40,408 nt of DNA. Source: Marinomonas gallaica. Its GTDB lineage: Bacteria; Pseudomonadota; Gammaproteobacteria; Pseudomonadales; Marinomonadaceae. The position numbers and the translations under genes are program-made. Of the stretch, positions 27,819 through 34,710 are shown piece by piece (the stretch's first letter is position 1; each line of letters starts with the position of its first letter). Location of the stretch: positions 1 to 40,408 of the forward strand of contig NZ_LTAX01000026.1 in NCBI RefSeq assembly GCF_001639745.1. The letters run 5' to 3'. The notes beneath the pieces are model-generated. The model did no database searches and was not told the origin of the DNA. It was given only the letters and a program-made list of their open reading frames with translations.

Positions 27819-28623
27819 CGGCAAAGCCCTTTTTCAATTTATGGAATATTGCTGAGCCTAAAATCATGATCACACCACTTATAATTCCGTATAAGACAAG
27901 CCCCCCCCAAAAAGGCCACTCCCCCACCATGACTAAAGCTCTTAATGTTTCAATTGGAAGCACTAGCGGGTTTAGTATCATGAAACCTTGCACTACTGTA
28001 GGTAATGCCGAGACTGGATAAAAAATCGGTGATAAAAACATTAACGGCATAAGTACTAACGTAATTATTTGTGTTAAATCACGTAGATAGACCCCTAACG
28101 CAGCCAACCCCCAACTTAAACCAAGCAACATTGGTATGCATAAAACAAACAGCACTGGCAAAGCAACGATATGAACACTTAGTTCCATACGCATAAAATA
28201 GGCAGCAACTACGAGTACAAGGAGGTTAATCAGGGCAAAAAACAAAGCAGATAAAACATTTACCCAGGCTAATATAGGCAGCGGAAATATCACCTTTTTA
28301 ACCATGTTAGGTTGATCAGTAATTAAGCTGGATGCTCTACTTAGGACCTCTGAAAATAAATTAAAAACCAGTAACCCAGAAAATATTTGCAATGCGAACT
28401 CAATGTTGTTCGCATCTTCATTTCCAGGCCACTTGGCCTTCAGGACAGATTTAAAAACAAATGTATAGACACTCAGCATCAGGATAGGCGTAATAAATAC
28501 CCAAGCGACGCCTAATATCGATCCTTTAAAGCGCTGAAGAATTTGTCGTCTAGTCAGTTGTATTATCAACTGTATATTGTGCTGCGGCAAAGCGTATTGC
28601 CAGAACCATTGAGTAGGTAACAT
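27808..28623 (-). CDS. ABC-2 type polysaccharide export permease (Wzm/KpsM-like)
   Basis: 271 residues from the ATG at 28623, which matches the usual family start (short cytoplasmic helix, then LTRRQILQRFKGSILGVAWVFITP). Six hydrophobic segments are visible: about 33-53, 70-90, 108-135, 145-167, 175-200 and 230-258. The frame runs on to a TTG at 28725 but those residues look unlike the family; no strong ribosome binding site is seen at either. It forms the membrane channel for the Wzt-GNAT ATPase, whose start codon lies inside its last codons. Together they would move an undecaprenyl-linked glycan across the inner membrane. Confidence 0.87.
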   Translation of the reverse strand: MLPTQWFWQYALPQHNIQLIIQLTRRQILQRFKGSILGVAWVFITPILMLSVYTFVFKSVLKAKWPGNEDANNIEFALQIFSGLLVFNLFSEVLSRASSLITDQPNMVKKVIFPLPILAWVNVLSALFFALINLLVLVVAAYFMRMELSVHIVALPVLFVLCIPMLLGLSWGLAALGVYLRDLTQIITLVLMPLMFLSPIFYPVSALPTVVQGFMILNPLVLPIETLRALVMVGEWPFWGGLVLYGIISGVIMILGSAIFHKLKKGFADVL

Positions 28624-28864
28624 GGAAGCGTCTTTATCCCCTAATACAAAAATGGCGGCTAAGATACCACTGTGCCGTATTTTGCGCAAAGCGAGATAGC
28701 ATCGCTTGGATTGAACTCTGCTCAACTGCAGCCTATCTTCGCTACTATTCTATCGCTCTCAGTCACGTAGCTCACTTTTCACACTGGCTGGCATTGAGGC
28801 TGGTATGTTGGTGTTGAAAAGGCTACCATTTCGCGTTTAATTGGCTGTTTTTTGGTGGATTGTA

Positions 28865-29887
28865 ATGGTGGATATGCCCGCGGTCAGCGTTGTAGTGCGC
28901 ACAAAGGATCGCCCTGAGTTATTACGGCTAGCTATTGGCTCTGTGCTATCCCAAACATACCGACCTATCGAGTTAGTGGTCGTGAATGATGGCGGTAAAG
29001 ATGTTGATCATCTACTGACGGCAATAATATCCGACACCCAAGACATTTATCTTAACTATATATCTCATGCTCACAGCCTAGGACGTTCGCAAGCGGCTAA
29101 TGCCGGTTTTTTAGCCGCGTCGAGCCCTTTTTGCCTTTTCCTAGACGATGACGACTATTTAGATAAAGACCATATTGTAGGGTTAGTCGATGCTCATCAA
29201 AAACATTTTTCCGCAGATGAGTTAGGTGTAGTGCACTGTCGAGCTCGGACGGTGTCCACCAATGATAAGGGTGAGCAGAAGATATTGTCTTTTCAGGGAC
29301 AACCTCTCGTTAAATATCAGTTATTTTATCATAATGTGATGCCTATCTTGACAGTGCTAATCCCCACAAATGTGAGAAAATTAGGCGTACGCTTTGATAA
29401 CACAATCGACTTATTTGAAGATTGGGATTTTTGGTTACAAGTCGCTCAATTTTGTTCATTTGTTTTTGTCGATCAGACAACCTGTAATTATCTGATTCAC
29501 ACCGAAAGCTCAGGGGTGCGCGAACGTGAAAAGCAACACTTAGCGTATCAAACGATCTATCAAAAATGGTTAACTAAACTAACGCCTAGCATGTTGCATG
29601 ATATGTTGGCCAGCACTCACCTGTGGCATGATCAATACATAGAAAGCCTACAGGCCAACAATGCTGCCGAGCTCAGCCGAATTGGGGATCTGCATTCTTT
29701 CGCCCTGGACACAATCGCTCAGAAAGACCGCGATATTGAGCATTTGACGCATTTATATAAAACAGTAGAACATGAGCTTATTACCCTTAGACACACCCAA
29801 AAAAGTGCACACGAGTCGTTAGAGGGCATTAAAAAACGTAGCCTAATGTATCGACTAAATCGTTTATATCACGGGTTGTTTAAGTAA
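28865..29887 (+). CDS. GT2 family glycosyltransferase with coiled-coil tail
   Basis: 340 residues from the ATG at 28865, preceded by GGTGGA at good spacing; the longer frame to 28841 lacks one. GT-A features: AVSVVVRTKDRPELL at 6-20, ELVVVNDGG at 36-44, and LFLDDDDYLD at 91-100 with the metal-binding acidic motif. Residues about 275-320 are a coiled coil and the tail is basic (LMYRLNRLYHGLFK), similar in style to the PIG-L tail, suggesting membrane or complex docking. It is divergent from the permease gene across a 241-base gap that should hold both promoters, and is followed after 40 bases by the double glycosyltransferase. Donor sugar unknown. Confidence 0.85.
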   Translation: MVDMPAVSVVVRTKDRPELLRLAIGSVLSQTYRPIELVVVNDGGKDVDHLLTAIISDTQDIYLNYISHAHSLGRSQAANAGFLAASSPFCLFLDDDDYLDKDHIVGLVDAHQKHFSADELGVVHCRARTVSTNDKGEQKILSFQGQPLVKYQLFYHNVMPILTVLIPTNVRKLGVRFDNTIDLFEDWDFWLQVAQFCSFVFVDQTTCNYLIHTESSGVREREKQHLAYQTIYQKWLTKLTPSMLHDMLASTHLWHDQYIESLQANNAAELSRIGDLHSFALDTIAQKDRDIEHLTHLYKTVEHELITLRHTQKSAHESLEGIKKRSLMYRLNRLYHGLFK

Positions 29888-29927
29888 CCACCACTTACCT
29901 TACTAGCTCATTAGAATTGAGGAATTC

Positions 29928-32150
29928 ATGAACCATCCTATTGATGTCATTATACCAGTCTATCGCGGTCTTCAAGATGTGATAGACTGCCTTGACAGTG
30001 TTAAGTTGTCACAAAACACATGCGCTTTTGAGCTTATTGTTATTGATGATTGTTCACCTGAACCTGAGGTCAGTCAGTTATTACAAGACCGCGCTGCTGC
30101 GGGCGATTTTACGCTGTTGGTGAACCATGAGAATCTGGGGTTTGTAGCGACGGTTAACCGCGGTATGCAACTACATCCTGAGCGCGATGTACTACTGCTG
30201 AATAGCGACACTCTGGTAGCCAATGATTGGCTCGATCGCATCGCAAGTGCCGCTTACGCTGATGACAAAGTGGCGACAGTTACGCCTTTCTCTAACAATG
30301 CCACTATCTGTAGCTATCCTACTTTCTGTCAAGACAACACCTTACCTTCAAACACACCACTGACAGTACTTGATCGTCTGTTTTCTGAAGCAAATAGCGG
30401 TACGGCTGTAGATGTACCCACTGGCGTGGGTTTTTGTATGTATATTCGCCGCGCCTGCTTGGTCGAAATAGGGTATTTTGATGTTGAAACCTTCGGTAAA
30501 GGCTATGGTGAAGAAAACGATTTTTGTCAGCGCGCGATTAAGGCTGGCTGGAAAAACCGTTTTGCACTGGATACATTTGTGCAACATACAGGCAATGTAA
30601 GTTTTGGTGATGAGCACAATGAATTAAAACACGGCGCTTTGGGCAAGTTGGTTAAGCATCATCCTTTTTACGAACGAGACGTTCACCGGCATCTAGCCGA
30701 AGACCCTGCACGCAATGCACGCGTAAAAACATGGCTTGCTTCGTTAATTGCAGGCACTCAACCCATTGTTGTTCACGTCAGCCATAACCGTGGCGGTGGT
30801 ACATTGCGTTTTGTCGAAGAGCTAAACAAGGCGATTGAACAACAGGCTTATTCATTGTTGCTGATGCCAAGCCTTGAAAAGCCTGGTCATCTGGCGCTGA
30901 CTACCGTTTCCGCTAGTATGGATGGCTCAGCACCTCAAGAGAGTGAATATACGTTGTATTTTGATGTACATACTCAACAACATACGCTCTTTGACGTGCT
31001 TAAGCAGTTGCCAATCGCGGGCTTTCATTTTCACCATATGGTCGATGTACCAACGTGGGTCATGGATCTTCCAAAACGACTAGCTCGTCCATGGTTAGTT
31101 TCACTACACGATTATTATTATTTGTGTGAATCTATCTCTCTTACTGGCGCTCAAGATCGTTTTGTGGGCGATAAAGCTATTACACCAAACAATGAATGGT
31201 CATCGAAGTTCTCATCTCTGCTTAACGGCGCAACCTGTTGTATTGCCCCTAGCAACTCATGCAATGAGTTTTATTATCAAGGCTTTCCAAATGCCAACAT
31301 CATGACCGTTTATCATGAAAATGGACGTCACCTAGAACACGCAAAGTTCCCTGTTACGGACATTAAGTGCGAAACGGGACGACCATTAAAAGTGATTATT
31401 ATTGGTGCCTTAAGCAAGATTAAAGGAGCCGATTTAGTAGAAGATGTGGCAACGCTTTGTGCTACTCATAATATCAATGTTGAATTTGAATTATTGGGCT
31501 ATGCTTACCGTGATTTGCGTGAGAAGCCACGCAGTACATTATCAGTATATGGCCGCTATAACGAGTCTGAACTTGCCGATCTATTAGCGCAGCGTAAAGC
31601 GGCTGATGAGGCCGATTTGGTATGGTTCACGGCATTATGGCCTGAAACCTACAGCTATACGTTAAGCAGCGCAATTGAGGCTGGTTTGCCGGTAGTGGTA
31701 CCTAATATTGGCGCTTTTCCTGAGCGGATTTATCAGCGACCGAATAGTTGGGTAATGCCATGGGACAGTTCAGCCATGTCATTTGCATCTTTATTTAAAC
31801 AGTTGCTAAATGAGGGCGGGCGCGGCCTAGACTTAGCCAAAATGCACAGTAACACGCCTCCCGCTAAGCAGCTCGTAGATTATCGTGAAGGCTATACTGC
31901 ACTATTGGGCATGAATGATGCTGATGTAGAGAACTTATTGACAGTTAGATCTATTGATAGCGATCAGCTACAGCACTGGCTCACTATTACTACACCTTGT
32001 GTTAACAGAGATTTGAGTTTTTCCGCTAGTGCGCGAATGCAGTTATTGAAGGTACTGTATCATTTGAAGACAGCACCTATACTAAGAGAACTGGCTCGAT
32101 TTGTTCCCACTGGTTTACAGCGACGTATAAAGCAGAGGTTATCCCGATAG
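29928..32150 (+). CDS. Two-domain glycosyltransferase (GT2 + GT4-like)
   Basis: 740 residues. The ATG has GAGGA four to five bases upstream. Domain 1 (about 1-265) is GT2: IDVIIPVYRG at 5-14, ELIVIDDCS at 35-43, NSD at 92-94 in place of DXD, and the catalytic GYGEENDF at 192-199. Domain 2 (about 278-640) is GT-B-like: HVSHNRGGGTLRFV near 283-296, a Rossmann part from about 488 (KVIIIGALSKIKGADLV) and a donor-site pattern WPETYSYTLSSAIEAGLPVVVP. Such fusions usually add two consecutive sugars in one repeat unit. The tail is basic. It ends 21 bases before the convergent Crp-family gene. Confidence 0.83.
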   Translation: MNHPIDVIIPVYRGLQDVIDCLDSVKLSQNTCAFELIVIDDCSPEPEVSQLLQDRAAAGDFTLLVNHENLGFVATVNRGMQLHPERDVLLLNSDTLVANDWLDRIASAAYADDKVATVTPFSNNATICSYPTFCQDNTLPSNTPLTVLDRLFSEANSGTAVDVPTGVGFCMYIRRACLVEIGYFDVETFGKGYGEENDFCQRAIKAGWKNRFALDTFVQHTGNVSFGDEHNELKHGALGKLVKHHPFYERDVHRHLAEDPARNARVKTWLASLIAGTQPIVVHVSHNRGGGTLRFVEELNKAIEQQAYSLLLMPSLEKPGHLALTTVSASMDGSAPQESEYTLYFDVHTQQHTLFDVLKQLPIAGFHFHHMVDVPTWVMDLPKRLARPWLVSLHDYYYLCESISLTGAQDRFVGDKAITPNNEWSSKFSSLLNGATCCIAPSNSCNEFYYQGFPNANIMTVYHENGRHLEHAKFPVTDIKCETGRPLKVIIIGALSKIKGADLVEDVATLCATHNINVEFELLGYAYRDLREKPRSTLSVYGRYNESELADLLAQRKAADEADLVWFTALWPETYSYTLSSAIEAGLPVVVPNIGAFPERIYQRPNSWVMPWDSSAMSFASLFKQLLNEGGRGLDLAKMHSNTPPAKQLVDYREGYTALLGMNDADVENLLTVRSIDSDQLQHWLTITTPCVNRDLSFSASARMQLLKVLYHLKTAPILRELARFVPTGLQRRIKQRLSR

Positions 32151-32162
32151 GCATGTTAATCA

Positions 32163-32185
32163 GCGGGAGGCTAGCCGTCTCCCGC
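32163..32185. terminator. Probable bidirectional terminator between convergent genes
   Basis: GCGGGAG and CTCCCGC form a 7-bp GC stem with a nine-base loop between the double glycosyltransferase gene and the Crp-family gene, overlapping the last codons of the latter. No good T-run follows on either strand, so the call rests on position and stem strength. Confidence 0.5.
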
Positions 32186-32881
32186 CTCAAATAATGCTCT
32201 GAGTGACTTTTCATCTAGCACTAACAATCTAGTGGTTCCGTCACGCTTGACTACCTCTTGGGTTTGAAGTGTTTGAAAAACTCGCGTTACAGTTTCGCGA
32301 CTTAAATTCAGCATAATACCCAACTCTTGATGGGTGGGCGGGTAAGCAATAACACCTTCTCGCCGATTTAGTGAATCCTGCTCTTCCAACATCATCCAAA
32401 GCTGTCCACATACTCTTGCAACGGTACTAGACAGACCTAGTAAGGCTCTTTGTGCAGAAAGTTTGCGTACACGTGTCGCCATACGTGTAAATAAACTCTC
32501 AACCATTTGATGGCTACCCTGTATGGCTGTTCGTACAGCACTAACAGGCATTAAAATTATTTGAGACTTAGACAGTGCAATAACACTTTCGGGTTGCCCT
32601 TGTTTGTCATACAGACCTAGTTCACCACAAAAGTCTCCAGGCTCGACAAAGTAAAGACCAACCTCTCGTCCATCAAGAGTGAAATCTACACCTTGAAGGC
32701 GCCCTTCAAATAAGAAGCATAAATAATCTGATGCCACACCGCCATTGATAACAACAGCACGCCGACTAACACTTTTAATGGATGATTGCTGAGCTAACTG
32801 CTCAAGCTCTTGCTCAGATAAGCTTTGCAGCATAGGAAAGCGTTTTAGCAACTCAACAGTCACAGCCATATCGATGTCCAT
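32171..32881 (-). CDS. Crp/Fnr-family transcription regulator with atypical ligand pocket
   Basis: 236 residues. Residues 12-125 form a cyclic-nucleotide-binding-like beta roll, followed by a dimerisation helix (about 126-160) and a winged HTH. The recognition helix LSRETVTR (193-200) keeps the three CRP base-contacting residues (Arg, Glu, Arg as in R180/E181/R185), predicting TGTGA half-sites. In the pocket FCGELGLY keeps CRP Glu72 (here Glu87), the Ser83 equivalent (Ser99) and Thr127 are kept, but the phosphate-binding Arg82 is replaced by Glu98, with one inserted residue. No FNR-type Cys cluster. The ATG at 32881 lacks a clear ribosome binding site; the ATG at 32869 is an alternative. Divergent from the FecR-CHASE2 operon across 326 bases. 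Likely controls that operon and perhaps the S-layer genes. Confidence 0.85.
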   Translation of the reverse strand: MDIDMAVTVELLKRFPMLQSLSEQELEQLAQQSSIKSVSRRAVVINGGVASDYLCFLFEGRLQGVDFTLDGREVGLYFVEPGDFCGELGLYDKQGQPESVIALSKSQIILMPVSAVRTAIQGSHQMVESLFTRMATRVRKLSAQRALLGLSSTVARVCGQLWMMLEEQDSLNRREGVIAYPPTHQELGIMLNLSRETVTRVFQTLQTQEVVKRDGTTRLLVLDEKSLRALFEAGDG

Positions 32882-32947
32882 TGTAGTTGACGATCATATT
32901 GCAACACATTCACTACTTCTTTATACAAGGGTAACTTTTTCACTATC

Positions 32948-32976
32948 TAACCTGAACGACGCACATTTAACCTGAA
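32948..32976. promoter_or_regulatory. Direct repeats TAACCTGAA, 20 bp apart
   Basis: Two identical 9-base words (32948-32956 and 32968-32976) lie two helical turns apart, 67-95 bases upstream of the Crp-family start codon. The 20-bp phasing puts them on the same DNA face, as expected for a cooperatively binding regulator. No family of regulator can be named from the word alone. Confidence 0.4.
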
Positions 32977-32979
32977 TTC

Positions 32980-33049
32980 TTATCCACATACCAGTTTGCG
33001 CGGCACAATTTTGCCCACAGGCAGGCCGCGCGATGCCTACTGTGGATAT
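32980..33049. promoter_or_regulatory. DnaA-box-like pair around a GC-rich inverted repeat
   Basis: TTATCCACA (32980-32988) is a perfect DnaA-box consensus. TGTGGATAT (33041-33049) is an inverted copy with one mismatch. Between them lie GCGCGGC (32998-33004) and GCCGCGC (33025-33031), so the arms nest into a long imperfect palindrome in the divergent intergenic region. Either a DnaA-responsive control region or a coincidental hairpin. Confidence 0.35.
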
Positions 33050-33100
33050 CTTCATTTTCGATTAACTACGCTCTTAAACGCTTGTAAGGATTCGAAAACG

Positions 33101-33142
33101 TGTGACTGTGGTCACTTCACTTCAACTTTAGGCGCGTATTAT
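33101..33142 (+). promoter_or_regulatory. CRP-type operator and class II-like promoter of the FecR-CHASE2 operon
   Basis: TGTGACTGTGGTCACT (33101-33116) differs from TGTGA-N6-TCACA only in the last base. TATTAT (33137-33142) starts 28.5 bases from its centre, so the predicted start near 33149 places the site at about -41, a class II arrangement. It lies upstream of the FecR gene and divergent from the Crp-family gene. Confidence 0.7.
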
Positions 33143-33207
33143 TTACGCTAACTTTAAAATTATTTCTATGAGTTGCTTTATTTAAAGACTCAAAGGTGGA
33201 TTCAACC

Positions 33208-34698
33208 ATGCATCTGTTTAGCCTTATCAAATTCTATGCCAAGTCTTGCATTGTTGGTATTTCATTGCTATGCGCTTCGGTGCAAGCAGCGCCTAACATG
33301 AATGCGGGCACGGTTACTTTTACACTTGGTAAAGCCTACTTAAACGATAAGATTATCAATGTCGGCACAGAGGTAAACCAAGGTGATGTCATTGAAACTC
33401 TTAGCAATGGCCACGTCCATATTCGATTCATTGACAATGGTTTGGTCAGTATTCGTCCTAGCAGTAAATTGTTAATCGAGCATTACAGCTATAATGCGAA
33501 GGCTCCGGCTGAATCTGTGATTAAGTTCAATTTGGAAGAAGGCGTTATACGCTCTATTTCTGGTACTGGCGCAAAGTCCGCACGTGATAAATTCCGACTT
33601 AATACCCCTATTGCAGCTATTGGTGTCCGAGGTACAGATTTTGTTGTCAAAGCTTCAAATGAATTAGTGCAAGCTATTGTAAACGAGGGGGCTATTGCTG
33701 TGGCCGCCTTCTCAAGCCAATGCGATGCCAAGGCATTTGGTCCTTGTTCTAATTCAGTTGAGCTTAACGATTCATCTAAACAGTTACTTGAGCTAGACGC
33801 GATTTACAACAAACCACGATTAATTCCCCTCTCTGCCTCTGGTGCGGCTGCACTTTTGAAATCGGAAATCAATGCTCGTCAGAAAGAGTCTGATGAGTCA
33901 GACGATACAAACAGCTCTGACGATACAAACAGCTCTGACGATACAAACAGCTCTGACGATACAAACAGCTCTGACGATACAAACAGCTCTGATGCGCAAA
34001 CAGAGACTAATATTGACGAAATCGTTATCAGTGACCCAAACAAACGAGATGAGTTTAAGTCTCCATTTTCTAAAAATATGTCTGACTCAGAAATAAAAGA
34101 TATTATTGCAGATCACGTTGCTGTAAATAGCGATCAATTTACCGATGCTCCACCAACAAAATTAGCTTGGGGGCGCTTTTCTGGGTTTGGTGACACCTAC
34201 AAAGATTCAGTTAAAGATACACTCATCACTAGTATTAATGATGCCGCGGCAGGTCGAGACAATAAACCTGTGGCCTTTTCTCTCGGTGTTGCCAATGGTT
34301 TCCCAAGCGCTACCGCTTTATTTCGTACTAAATCTGATCAAACTGCGATTGATCGAAGTTTAGGTAAAGTGGACTTTGATCTACAAGTTAGCCAAGTCAA
34401 TCTTTATGGCCAAAATGGCGATGTTAAACCTATGACTATTAAAGATAGTTTCCTATCTGTGGATTTCACAAAAGGTAGTTTTAGTACAGGCTTAACATTA
34501 GACAGTGAGGTTACGTCAAATGTAGGCTTTAATGCCAATGGAACGATTGACGACAATGGACAGTTATTTATTTCAGGACCAGGAAAATCTGAGCACTTTA
34601 GTGGTGCGACGACTCTTGAGGGAGATGAAGCTGGTTATCTTTTTTATAAGGAAATTGAATCAGGGATGATCGAAGGCGCCACTATTTGGACTAATTAA
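33208..34698 (+). CDS. FecR-domain exported protein with Asp/Ser linker and beta-rich C-terminus
   Basis: 496 residues from the ATG at 33208, with AAGGTGGA seven bases upstream (the GTG at 33196 would overlap that site). Signal peptide 1-27, cleavage likely after SVQA; no lipobox. Residues about 55-165 match the FecR fold: NVGTEVNQGDVIETLSNG, IRFIDNGLVSIRPSSKL, TPIAAIGVRGTDFVV. Residues 232-261 are five DDTNSS repeats. The C-terminal part (about 310-496) is Gly/Ser-rich and beta-predicted (WGRFSGFGD, FSGATTLEGDEAGYLF), faintly like the barrel domain of Slam-exported proteins. First gene of an operon with the CHASE2 cyclase, 12 bases downstream. There is no sigma factor or TonB receptor, so it is not a classical FecR anti-sigma; I infer a periplasmic or surface ligand-binding component. 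Confidence 0.78.
   Translation: MHLFSLIKFYAKSCIVGISLLCASVQAAPNMNAGTVTFTLGKAYLNDKIINVGTEVNQGDVIETLSNGHVHIRFIDNGLVSIRPSSKLLIEHYSYNAKAPAESVIKFNLEEGVIRSISGTGAKSARDKFRLNTPIAAIGVRGTDFVVKASNELVQAIVNEGAIAVAAFSSQCDAKAFGPCSNSVELNDSSKQLLELDAIYNKPRLIPLSASGAAALLKSEINARQKESDESDDTNSSDDTNSSDDTNSSDDTNSSDDTNSSDAQTETNIDEIVISDPNKRDEFKSPFSKNMSDSEIKDIIADHVAVNSDQFTDAPPTKLAWGRFSGFGDTYKDSVKDTLITSINDAAAGRDNKPVAFSLGVANGFPSATALFRTKSDQTAIDRSLGKVDFDLQVSQVNLYGQNGDVKPMTIKDSFLSVDFTKGSFSTGLTLDSEVTSNVGFNANGTIDDNGQLFISGPGKSEHFSGATTLEGDEAGYLFYKEIESGMIEGATIWTN
33901..33990 (+). repeat. 18-bp minisatellite, five perfect copies (DDTNSS)
   Basis: The unit GACGATACAAACAGCTCT occurs five times without a mismatch and in frame, giving five copies of Asp-Asp-Thr-Asn-Ser-Ser. 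The perfect DNA identity shows recent expansion. Copy-number changes keep the frame and would only alter the linker between the FecR domain and the C-terminal part. Confidence 0.95.
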
Positions 34699-34710
34699 AC
34701 AGTTACCAAT

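Noticed and set aside
33208..34698. FecR protein as a classical iron-citrate anti-sigma regulator
   Set aside because: It has a cleavable signal peptide rather than a cytoplasmic N-terminus and single membrane span, and no ECF sigma or TonB receptor gene is near.
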